Of a DNA stretch of 64,000 nucleotides, positions 1 through 10,804 are shown piece after piece; position 1 is the stretch's first letter, and each line of letters begins with the position of its first letter. A model generated the notes under the pieces. It was not told the DNA's origin. It was given only the letters and a program-made list of their open reading frames with translations, and ran no database searches. The stretch is from Eutrigla gurnardus (Eukaryota; Chordata; Actinopteri; Perciformes; Triglidae), in contig OY741285.1 in the NCBI GenBank assembly GCA_963514095.1, forward strand, positions 4,759,875 to 4,823,874. Direction: 5' to 3'. Position numbers and translations under genes: made by a program.

Positions 1-908
1 CTGAGAAAAAGCCGACGTCAGAGCCTGACAGATGCTGGATTTTTTTAAGGCCAGTACAGAAAGTAGATATTGATTGGTATTTTATTTTAAACATGAATTT
101 GAGTTGAAACATTTAGTCAATTATTTGATTGGTCAATTATCTGTAAAGTATCATTTTGAATTGAGAGAGTGAGCGGCATATTTTGCCCTCTGCTATATAA
201 TGACAACACCGTTTCTAAATGACTGTAAACTTATCTTTGGCATTTCTGTACAGCCTTAGCCTCCTTATAAACCTGACAATATGTTGGACATGATAAAGGT
301 CCGCTCATGTATCACATGGGCTCCAGTTTACATGCCAGACGTTGTGTTAGCTGCAAGATTGAGCCGCTTTGAATGATGTAAGACTATAAAGACGGAGGAG
401 GCCACAGATGACTGAGCTCTGCATTCACATAGCCTTCACTGCACGTGCTCAGACTGCCACATCCAGCACTGGCTTATGCACAACCCTGACTGGCAGCTAA
501 CGTATGACTCAACACTTGTGTGCAGCAACGACTGTGTCCATCTCTCAAATACACGCCACGCTCCACATTATGCATCGAAAACACAAACTAGGTCAAAGTG
601 CAGAAAATGGTCGTTGGGGACACATTTAAGACGATGAGTTTTGTTTTTTTTAAAAACAGGCTGTAGTACAAAGAGGTCACAAGCGCGACAACAATTCCAT
701 AGGAATTTAAGATGATTTTAACGTATCTGTCCATCCCCCTTTGTCTATCTTTACAGACTCTTCACCTCCCAGCACCGCAAACAGGGGCGAGGGGATGCAG
801 TGTTACCCATCTTAATGATATTCATGATTTCAGCATATATTAAAAAAAAAAAAAAAAAAATCCCCGGATTCACAGGTGGGAGGAGAGAAACCTGCAGCAG
901 ATACAAGT
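1..908. other. lrrc59 3' untranslated/flanking region
   Basis: No protein-coding signal is seen here. The stretch lies downstream of the lrrc59 stop codon on the minus strand, so at least part should be its 3' UTR. The plus-strand hexamer tttatt near 81-86 reads AATAAA on the minus strand and could be the polyadenylation signal. A 19-base A tract at about 842-860 is the only obvious low-complexity feature. The UTR assignment is inferred from position. Confidence 0.4.
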
Positions 909-3282
909 TTAGTTCTTAGACGCTTGTGTAGATTCAAGAAACTCCTTCGCTGCAGATGACAGATTTTGCATCACCTGCCTGACCACGCCCTCCTGCTTCT
1001 TGGCCCAGGATAGGCCGTCGTCCACGGCAACGTTGACGGGCACGCACATGGCTTCCTTCTGCAGGTCGGTCAACCGGCAGGCGACGGCGACTCCGGCCAA
1101 TCCCAGCAGCAGCAGGAGGAGGAGCTTGAACATCAAGCCAATGAGAGAGCGCTGAGGTTTAGGTGCCGATTCCACGGCGGCCTTTTTATCTGCTGAGATG
1201 AAGCGAACGACCCAGAAAACAAACTCTTAATGAACGCCAGACATGTACGTTTGTTCATCAAATTTTTCATCAAACTGATTGATCAGCTTTACAGCCCTTG
1301 TGGCGCTCTAGTCTCACCTGCTCCCTGTCCGTTCTTTTTCTTCTTCTCCTCGTTCTTCTTCTTCTGTTGTTCCCGCGCAGCTACGGCCGCCATCTGAGCG
1401 TTGTACTCTTTCCTCCTCTTCTCCTTCTCCTCGGCCTTCTCCCGTTTACGAGCCTCCTTCTCTCTGGCTTCCCGATCCCTCTGCTTTACCTCCCTTTTCC
1501 TCTCCAGCTCTGATGGAGGAATTTGTTGACAAGACATGCAGTCAGACATTAATGCAACTGTATTTCTGCTTTCCTGCCATCAATACAATTCAGATAAAAC
1601 TCCTATGAAACTACAAAAATGCAGTTAATTGCTCAAATTGCTTGAATTTAGTCTGAGTCAATGTCATTTTGTGTATAAAATGAAGAAGATTAAGTATATG
1701 ATACCAACCTTTTTCCCTCAAAAGGCGCTTCTCTCGTACACGATCGACCTCATCCTGAAGATCTCTCATGTGCTGCAGAACCTGGAACAAAAATTAAAAT
1801 GTACTCTTAAATACTGTAGGCTGCTTAATGTATCTATTGTCAGTCATTCGTAACGCCGTCTCTTTCTCGATTTAATTAAATAAGTCAAAGGAGCTTTATT
1901 GGCATCAAAGCGACACCTGCCTCACCTTGGAAGCACACTGTTTGCACTGCTTCTCATCCAGACAGTCCCCTGCTGCCTTGGCCAAGTTGGCCTCCAGCGG
2001 GTTATCCTTCAGATCCAACCATTTCAGACTCTGAGAACAAACATCACTGGTGTCAATCTTCTCGTATAACTCTCAGCAAGAAAGCCAAAAAAAAAGAAAG
2101 ATCATTTTTGACATGATTTCCTATTTAAGTAATAGTGAGGCGGGATCAGAACATATTAATCTAGTGCTCGTTTCTGGAACCCACCCTGAGCTGAGAGACG
2201 CTGACGGGCAGGACAGTCAGCTTGTTGTTGTACAGGTCCAGATGCTGAAGGCTGGTCAGGTTCCCCAGGTCATCTGGCAGACTGGCCAGCTGGTTTTTAC
2301 TCAGATCCACCTTTATCAGGTGGGTCAGGTTGCAGAATTCTGGCTACAGGAGGGGAAACCAAGCAAAAGAAATTAAAATCTTAACATTCCTATTTGTTAG
2401 TGTTGGTGCAAACGTTGCTAAATCTGCAGGTAAAGTTTAAGGTAAGCAGGCCAAGTGGTCTAAATAGGGATAAGAATCAAGTGAAACCAGGATGTCAGTG
2501 TCACCCTTTAATCAGTGACATCACTTTTAATCTTTTATTTGTAAATCCAAACTCCACATCACAAATTTGCCTCAGAGCTTTCTAATCATAGCACACCTTC
2601 TTTCCTCTGATTCTTGATTGAGCCAAAGAAAACTCCACAAAATAATAAGAATCCTTCTGACGGGATGGACGAAGCAACATTTGACTAACATTAACCCTCA
2701 ATTGATTTGCAATAATCGAGAACATATTAAGCAACATTTTTGTCTGCTTTCTATTCCAACATAATGAAAAACATAGGATCTAAAATCCCCATATTGTTCA
2801 GTTTACAGGTATTTAAATATATATATTATGTTTTAGTACATGAATTCATCCTGTTTTCTCCTGAATTTTGTCTTAAGGCCTCTTGAGACATTTGCAACTA
2901 AATCAGAATGTCACGGTACACAAAACATATATTTATGTTAAAATGGTCAAAAGCCACAACAGGTTGGGAACAACGGGTTTAAAATGGTTTATTCCAGAAT
3001 GATTGTGTTTGTACTCACAGGAAGGGAGGTGATGTTGTTGCAGGACAAATCCACAACGGTTGCTTTGGTGAATAAAGCCTGTGGGGATAAATCATCATGG
3101 TGTTTCATTACAGCAGTAAATAACACGTTCACCTGATGCTATGGAAGATTAAATCACATTTTTGACGATGAGTAACTCACCAGCTCTCTGACTGGCACCT
3201 CGGTGAGGTTACACAGGCTCAGGTCCACCTCATTACCGCTGATTTTATCCTTCAGGTTCAACACTTTGCTGTTTTTACTCAT
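909..3282 (-). CDS. lrrc59: Leucine-rich repeat-containing protein 59 (LRRC59)
   Basis: Seven coding exons on the minus strand: 3181-3282, 3019-3078, 2185-2343, 1926-2030, 1709-1781, 1318-1509 and 909-1189. They sum to 972 nt, giving 323 residues; human LRRC59 has about 307. Residues 1-34 carry the family-typical start MSKNSKVLNLKDKISGNE. Leucine-rich repeats follow (about 35-125, e.g. VVDLSCNNITSLP). Then come a DEKQCKQC segment, a highly charged K/E/R coiled coil (about 160-230) and one hydrophobic helix (about 246-268) before a short C-terminal tail. In the known family this is a tail-anchored ER/nuclear-envelope protein with a cytosolic LRR domain, implicated in nuclear import of FGF1 and in ribosome binding. 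Donors are GTGAGT-like except GTGGGT after exon 3 and GTTGGT after exon 5. The frame closes without a gap, so it looks functional. Confidence 0.95.
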
Positions 3283-3990
3283 CCTGGAAGTCTGTAACAC
3301 ACACGACGTGGAGCCAATGTGAGGAATAAACGCAGACGCGAGTATTTTCTCGAACAAAGTTTAAACAGTTGGTGCTGCAGATACTTCTGACTAGCGGAGA
3401 GCAGGAAACCTCCCAGTACGTTTACGTTTAAAACGATTTGCTCACCTGTTATGAAAGCGGTGACGAAGCTGCGTCGATGTGTGACGAACGAAGGGAATTA
3501 AACGAGTCGTCTCAACTTCTAAATGTGAAGAAAGTTAGTGCAAAAGCTCCGAGACGCTGACAAGTCTGTGTTTTTGGCAGCACTGACTGACTCAATGAAA
3601 AATCCACGTCACTGATTGAACGACAGCGCGGAGACGTCGCAGCGAACAGCGCCACCTGTAGCAGCGGAGGACACACTACACACCACAGGTCACGTAACGG
3701 AACAGCACGCAAATATACTGTTTAACGTGACACTTCTTGTATATAATTAACCCCTTTGTATTATTGGCAATGTGTATATTTTTATAAGCACCATAATTAT
3801 ATTTTATATAATATATTTGCATTATATATGCTGCTATCGTTCCTACATTGTACTGCTGCACAACAATTTCATGAATTTTATTCTTTTATCTTATAATAAC
3901 TCATGCATGCACATTTCATCATATTAGATTCATCTTTATATTTGTTTTAGCCTACAGTGAGACAAAGAAATGCAGTTTAGAGACTAATTT
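3283..3990 (-). promoter_or_regulatory. lrrc59 5' UTR and promoter region
   Basis: The stretch holds no gene. Immediately upstream of the lrrc59 ATG there is an AG (tgttacag at about 3291-3298 on the minus strand), so a non-coding 5' exon may lie further up, near 3440-3620. That area is relatively G+C rich and contains CpGs (for example around 3470-3630). No TATA box is evident. From about 3720 to 3990 the sequence is plain A+T-rich intergenic DNA. The promoter call rests on position and composition only. Confidence 0.35.
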
Positions 3991-4350
3991 TAATTCAATT
4001 TATTTAGTTCAACCCATATTTAACCAGGGCCCGCTGAGATAAATCTCTTTTACAAGGACAACCTGGCCAAGACAGCAATTATAAAACGTCACAGACAACA
4101 ACAGCCACAGAAAAAAAATATTAAAATCCAGACGCACAGTTTACCATCATTGTATTTATAATAGCTTTTAAAATCAGGCAGAGAGCAATTTCTTAGTTTT
4201 GAGTCTTTTTGAAGGCTATTCCAAGTAAGGGGGGGCATGCAAGCCTTCTTATCAGTGATAATATTCCTGCAGGAACCAAACAAAGTTGCGATAACAATTG
4301 CATGCTTCATTGATGAATATTTTAAAATGTTACACATTGAAATGTTTTTG
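3990..4350. repeat. Dispersed teleost repeat, degraded
   Basis: The block begins with a run like aatttatttagttcaaccc and continues through phrases such as aaccagggcccgctgagat, aatctcttttacaagg and cctggccaagacag. I recognise these as belonging to a repeat scattered through percomorph genomes. The trailing part (to about 4350) includes gaaggctattccaagtaagg, also typical of that element. It lies between lrrc59 and the last exon of receptor 1, and no coding capacity is seen. The family name is not certain. Confidence 0.5.
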
Positions 4351-4506
4351 GATGGATTACTCACGACATATTAAAGTTATATTCTTTCGATCTTCTTTCG
4401 ATTAGATATCTCGGCCAGGTGGGAGTAAGGACACCAAAGTTGAAGGCAGAGTTAATCACCTGCAGCTGCAGCATGACTTTTTGGTCTGTCATCAGACTGA
4501 ATGGCA

Positions 4507-7500
4507 CTATAATTCTGGAACTAACCAATATATACCCATAACACATAAAAACAGAGTGGCAGCTATGATGTAGACAATGAAGAACACTTTGTTGATGGTC
4601 TTAGCCACCGTGGTCCAGTAGGTGGGCTTCATTTCTTCCTTTCTGCTGCTGAGGAGCCGAGTCAGTGTTTTCAGCTCCTCTCTCAGCTCATCTGAGAGTC
4701 TTTCAGAGTCGTGAGACTCCTCCTCCGTCAGTTGGCTGCTGCTCTCCTGAAAAAGTATTTCGATAAAACTGTGGTTAAATAATGTGATTATACTAATTGT
4801 ATTTGTAATTCACATTTGAAATCTGAGAGGCATATAACTATGCTGATTTTCCCCGTTTGCACCGTCCTCACTCAGGTCTTTTACCTCTTTGTCTTGGGAG
4901 TCTTTTTCCATCAGAAACATCACCACCATCGTCTCCACGAGGCTCAGCATCATCAAACTAAAGCTCCCAATGCAGTAGACGGATAAAGGGTGAAGGCAGC
5001 GTCATCAATGGGACAAATAACCACACATTGACTCAGTATATGTGCTATTCCTGCTCATAATGAAGCGCAGTCCAAGAAAGGAAAGACCCTTTAGCTTCTT
5101 CTTTACCTATCAGAGGAATCCTGTCTGAAGAGGAAGGCAGGATGTCGTTGAGAAGGAGCTGCATCACGGTGACGGCGAGCAGCACGGTAACCTTGAAGCT
5201 GAGCTTCTCGCCGCCGCTGTCTGAGATCAGGAAGGAGGCCAAGTCCAGACACAAGAAGAACGTGATGGGCAGCAAGAAGTTGACGATGTAGAGGGCAGAG
5301 CGCCTCCTCATGGTGATCTGTGAAATGATGTTCGAGGGGTTAGAGCTGCATAATGAAAGCAGGGTGTAAAGTGTGAATGTGTGAATGCTTCTTGCAAGTT
5401 CCACCGGTTAAATAATCAAAAAGCAGCATAATATATGTGTTATAAGAATTTTGTATAACCTCATATCTTAAAGTTTTCTTAGTTCAGGTTACAGCTTTAT
5501 GTGTTGAACTGTTTATTACTTTAGTATCTCCATGGCTGACCTAAATGTTATCAGAGGCCTGGTAGTCATGATGTCTTGTTCTGCATGAAGGTTAACTGTC
5601 AGTGACGCGTTATCTCCTGTGCCTTTAAAAGACTCAAGTCACAACAGTGATTTGAGCACTTCCTCTGTAGCATCCTCACACGTTGTTGCACTGTAACTGC
5701 TCCTCTTGTACAAGATTAAAGTCAGACGTCGACTTATGTCTCCGATCTCCTCCTTGGGTGAATTTATTCGTTTACGAGAAAATTCTTTTAACAATATGTG
5801 AGGTATGTGATGAGGGTTATATTTTGTGCATGGCGTGGTAGGATGCAGATGCTTTGTGTGTTTTCCTGATTTTTTTGGACCTTTGGCAAATCACATGCCT
5901 TAACGGCAGCAAACTTCTTGTACTTTCCACCTCCGTCTGTAACCAGAAAGACTTACGGTGAAAACCAACATGCTTTGGTTGAAGCCAAACTCGTTGACAG
6001 TTGCTTTGTCAATCCTCAGGTTGTGGAACAGCCACTCGGACTCGTCCTGCAACATATCGTGAGACCACTTTAAGTCCTCTGTGGAGGATCTCCCCTGAGT
6101 TAACTTCATGTCGTTGTCTGAGGTGGGAGATACAAATAAAACTGTGAAGATTCCTTTTAGGTTAACGATAAAGAAATGTACGGTATGTGTGTACAATAAC
6201 CTGTGATAGTCATTAAAGCACATACATGCATTAAAACTTAGCTCACCAGAGTGTATGACAGACTTGAAAGAGAGGGTGCAGCTCTGAACGTCGAAGGGGA
6301 ATTTGTAAATTTGCATCTTGCAGGAGCTGACCACCACCATGTCTTTCCTGAGCAAGACGCCGCCGCCACTTCTTACAAGGAGGTAAGGACTCATGACTGA
6401 ATTGTCGTTATTTATCCTGTATGAGAACAAACAATACTTTTAATAATAATATACAGCAAACCTTCATGGAAAATACATTGAAAGAAGGAAATTAAATCCA
6501 AACCATACCAAATAACTGCAGTATATCTGATTCAATACTGGTTGTTGTTTCTTTAAATTAAGAATAGATCACCGACACCCATTTGATCATATCGGCTTGT
6601 TTACGTATTTGTAAAATGAAGCTGATGCTGGTTAAAATATTTGACAATGCTTATACATCTTTGTTTAAATTACATTTAAACAAATGTAATTTTCAGATTT
6701 GGGTACAAACGAAACACCACTGGGAAGCTAGTGGTGAAGAATGAGATAAAAACATAGTAATGGACGCTTTAAATGATCCTGTGCGTCTTAAAAATTGACG
6801 AGTACCAGCAGGAGACCAACAAAAAGTTCAGTTTTTGTCATTTCTAAACAACATGATGCTCTATCAGTAGTTACTATTGTTAGTGTGTGTGGATTTGTGA
6901 ATATGAGAGCACATGTGTTCACACTTACATCTCTTCAATAGTTAGGTCCGGCTTCCACAACATTTTAGTAGGAAGATAAATCTTGTTAATCCCGCAGAAG
7001 TCATCTGGATTCCAAGAAATATTATCACTCTGCCACCTCTATAGAGGAAAAACAAGGGGATAAAAGCATTTCAACTAAATACATTTGAGTTTCCCAACAG
7101 AGTGAGAGGTGGGAATGAATTAAATCAACAGAGAACTCACCATGTCAAGCCAAACGTAAGCAACAAATTTCTGCTCCTTCTCGTTCTATGGGCAAAGAAA
7201 TGTGTGTGAATGTTTTTCCAGCCAGACAAGCTGACAGATGTCATGAAACTTAGCACAAATTCAGTGTTAATACGAGTATTTAAACGTCAGAGTTCATGTT
7301 TTGAGTGACTCTATCAAACGTTGGTATCATGATACAGTGATACAGCGACACTCTACGACCATAAGCCAAGATAGGTCCAGTAGTGTGAGAGGTGAGCCAT
7401 GGAAATGCAGCCAATATTACATCCTTACTAATTCTAGAACGTCATAGAGGAGGACGTCCAGGAACACCTCTATGGGCCGTTCAGCACTACCAGGCCGGGT

Positions 7501-9748
7501 CATGGAGTACAGCTCATTATTTCCGGTCAAGTCCAGGTGCTTTACAACATCCTGATGCCTGCAGTCGCCACTGGAGGACAATGAGACAACATTTCCATGA
7601 GAGGGTTCACTCATTCAATTCAATTCAATTCAATTCAACTTTATTTATAAAGCGCATTTCATGCACAAGGCTCAATGTGCTTCACAACAGGTATACATAG
7701 TTATATAGAAATCAATTAGAAATCGAATAGAAAACAAGAAGAGTGCAAGTAAACAATCATATATGTCATCTTCAGCACATACACACTTAGACTCACACAT
7801 GCGCACCCACTGACACAATCACATATGGGCACATGCACACACACACACATACACACACACACACACACACAGTTCAGCAGAATGCTGTTGAGAAAAGATA
7901 TGTTTTTAGTCTGTTTTTAAAGATCTGTATCAGGCAAGGTGTTCCATTTTCGTGGTGCATATACACTAAAAGCTGCCTCGCCTTCTTTGGATCTGGTGCG
8001 AGGAATGAGTAAGTTGCCACTGCCTGTTGACCGAAGTGTTCTTGCTGGGGTGTAAGTGGTGAGCATATCTGTGATGTATTGAGGTGCAAGGCCATGTAGT
8101 GCTTTGTAAACCAGGAGTAGTATTTTGAAATCGATTCTTGTACTAACAGGTAACCAGTGCAAAGATTTAAGAACGGGTGTGATGTGTTGATATTTCTTGG
8201 TACCAGTGAGAATGCGTGCAGCTGCATTTTGAATTAGTTGTAACCTCTGAGTACTTGATTTTGAGAGTCCAGTGAATAAACCATTACAGTAATCTAATCT
8301 ACTTGTTATAAAAGTGTGGAGTAATTTTTCTGAGTCTGATTTTGACAAAAAGCCCCTCAATTTGGAGATATTTTTGAGATGATAGAAAGATGATCTGGTA
8401 ATGTGATTGATATGATTTCTGAAATTTAGATCGCTGTCAATGATTACACCCAGATTCCTTGCTTCAGTTTTGCTGTTTAGAGAGAGAGTATTGAGATGTG
8501 CTGCAATTTTCTGTCTCTGAGCCTGTGCACCAAAGATGAGTATTTCTGTTTTGTCTTTGTTTAGTTGTAAAAAAATGTCTGACATCCAATGATTGATATC
8601 TTTGATACACTGAGTGAGGGATATTATGGGTGATAGGTCATCTGGGTGTAGTGAAATATAAAGTTGCGAATCATCTGCATAATTATGGTAACTAAGATTA
8701 TGTTTGCGTATGACATGTGAGAGTGGAAGCATGTAGAGATTGAATAGCAGTGGTCCAAGAATTGACCCTTGTGGTACCCCACATGTAATCTTCGTTCTGT
8801 TGGAGGTAAATTCACCAATGGAGACATAAAACTGCCTATCATGAGGCATCACTACATGACGATCTTAATGTTGTCTCTTAGACCTTCCCTGTTTGACTAG
8901 GTTTCATAAAAAAAAAACACATGATATGAATGATGATGATATGAATGACCATCCTCTCGTTTCTTCACTTTGTTATAAAAAAACGACACCACCTGTATGA
9001 AAGGTGCTAACGTAGGCTTACTAATAACCTTGCTGGTAGAAGCCCAGAAACTATCTGAACGTAGCCTCTGTGTTGTCTTTCACTGATTAAATATTAATCC
9101 AGCTCACAAAGGTTTGCAGTAATGCAAATCGATTGTGGTCTCACAAAGACCATCTTGAAGTGGGCATTAGCAGATGTGGACTCGCACTACTCAACCGCTG
9201 TATTATTTTATACTCTCCATCTGCTCTACGTCACCAAATGTGTTGATGATAATAATAATGGCCAGCAGCACTCAGAACTGGCTCTAAAAACCTTCAGTTT
9301 CCGCTATTGAGAGAGCTGTTAGCAAATGTTCTCTCAGAATTATATAAACATATTCTCAGTTGCCATATTCTTGTAACGCATTTTACTGAGAAGTGTTTAT
9401 AACGGTTTGGCCACCTTGTTTATATCAGTGAGAGCACCTGTCATTATAGCACAACACCATTCAATCGCACCACAAACTACATCTTCTTAAATGATCATAA
9501 AGTTTGTATCGATCTCTTTCAAACAGGCTAAAATAACATCATACCAAATTTATGAGTAGGACGGGATTTCTTTTGTGGCACTCACAAATCTGAAAAGTTT
9601 TAATTGAGATACTTTTCTTGGGAGATATTAATTCCAATGAAGGGGAGTCCCAGTGAGGTCTGGGGATTATCCGAAGCTACGCAGATGATGTGATGATGAG
9701 AGAAATCTTACCTGTGAGCAGCAGAAAGAGGAAGCAAGCAAGCATCAT
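4507..9748 (-). pseudogene. Cys-loop receptor subunit 1 (5-HT3/ZACN-like), probably damaged
   Basis: First receptor of the array. Exons on the minus strand: 9712-9748 (signal peptide, MMLACFLFLLLTG), 7429-about 7570, 7141-7185, 6929-7038, 6247-6416 (Cys-loop, C-x13-C with KFPFDVQSC), 5957-6117, 5107-5317 (M1 and M2; GGEKLSFKVT), 4885-4982 (M3) and 4507-4746 (M4 and stop). Two problems are visible. The only AG acceptors ahead of exon 2 leave a phase that does not match exon 1, so direct joining runs into a stop. The M3 exon has AT where its paralogues have the acceptor AG (ccctttat before CCGTCTAC). A LINE sits directly upstream of exon 2 inside intron 1. The separate KKWTPC-type loop exon of its neighbours is missing, and the M3 exon ends in DKE joined to ESSSQ. 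All transmembrane and Cys-loop exons are otherwise open, so decay would be recent. Alternatively an unseen exon or non-AG acceptor rescues it. Confidence 0.7.
7615..8870 (-). mobile_element. 5'-truncated L2/Maui-like LINE (reverse transcriptase C-terminal part)
   Basis: A 311-residue open frame (7917-8852, minus strand) encodes the C-terminal half of a non-LTR reverse transcriptase. It has GVPQGSILGPLLFNLY, the catalytic YADD box (NYADDSQLYIS), and downstream phrases typical of L2/CR1-type fish LINEs: LDYCNGL, ITPVLKSLHWLPV, KILLLVYKALHGLAPQY. After the stop there is a 3' UTR containing a (CA)n tract (about 7834-7871), then a (GAATT)n tail on the minus strand at about 7615-7636. Such microsatellite tails are usual for this clade. 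The 5' part (endonuclease and RT fingers) is absent, as expected for incomplete reverse transcription. The frame is uninterrupted, so insertion is fairly recent. It lies in intron 1 of receptor 1, ending about 45 bases from exon 2. Confidence 0.88.
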
Positions 9749-10804
9749 GAGTCGGTGAGAGGTTTGAACGGCAAACGTACTGTTCGGAAAAATTACCAGA
9801 GGCTCGTCTTCGCACCGGAAGAGGGATGGGCTAACCGCGGACCAACCCATTATACTTGTTTGCTTGTTATTGTCTCAGTCATCTAAGGCCAACTGTGTGT
9901 TCATCTTACAAGGGAGTCAATCCCTGAATAAATATCATATAGAATATTTGGGGGGGGAAACGATTTCACAGAGAAACAGACAGGATCTTCAATATGCATT
10001 TCAAGGGATATTTCCAGCTTTTCAAACTGATCGACTAACATGATAGATAGAAGCGAAAGCCAACGAATCAGTGTGAAGGTGAACCCCCACTGCACCTGGC
10101 GATCAAGATGGAAGACAATGGATGAAAGACGTGAAATCACTGTTCCCGTCTTAATTTCATTGACTAACCGTCTTGTCAATTTATGGAGAGCGTTCGATTG
10201 TTTTTGCTCTTTTTTAAGGGGGCCGATAAGTTAATAATTTGTTTATTTGCATCCACTACTGTTTAGGAACATTTTGGCTAAAGTTTCCTGTCCTTCACTG
10301 CTAACTCTCTGTGCAGGTTTCTCCTGACGGCAAACAGACATTCTACTATTCAAAGTTCTCCATTTTCTCCGTCTGTCTGCACCCATCAGTCTAAAAATGA
10401 GGAAAATCTCTAACATGATTGTCTGAGAGTCTATGGAGCAAAGCCCTTTGGTTGTTAAACGAGGCAGTTGATATAAGAAGAGTTTACTTTTCAGAAAAAT
10501 ACACCACAAAGTGCATCCTTTATTTTACATATCTTTTTATTATGCATCTGGTGAATTCATTGAATAGCATTGTGTTCAACACATATCAAATATATCTGCT
10601 ACGTAATGACGTTACAGTGTAAAAATCAGATTAGGGTCGTAGGCTAAAACAGAATAAGACATGCAAACATCACTATTAAAGGACTAGTTTTATATCTAAC
10701 CTGTTCTGGTGATGCAGGATACAGCAAAAATGCATTTAACGTCTGTATAGTCAGACATTTAGTAGTGGAAGTAATAACAAGGGAACTCTCAATCATACGT
10801 GTCA
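9749..10804. other. Intergenic gap between receptor 1 start and receptor 2 stop
   Basis: No gene is seen. The first 100 bases contain the proximal upstream block shared with other receptors (gaagagggatgggc near 9818-9831). The remainder is A+T rich and should include the receptor 2 3' UTR. Several short open frames on both strands resemble nothing known and lack splice or codon support. Confidence 0.4.
9812..9850 (-). promoter_or_regulatory. Conserved proximal upstream block, receptor 1
   Basis: Read on the minus strand this gives GGGTTGGTCC, then GCCCATCCCTCTTCC, about 65-100 bases upstream of the ATG. The same core (GCCC..CCCTCT.CCAG) sits at nearly the same distance in receptors 2, 4 and 5, and receptor 3 keeps a diverged form. 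It may be the core promoter or first untranslated exon inherited by tandem duplication. Confidence 0.4.

Noticed and set aside
1298..1513. Plus-strand Leu-rich open frame
   Set aside because: It is antisense to the Lys/Glu coiled-coil exon of lrrc59.
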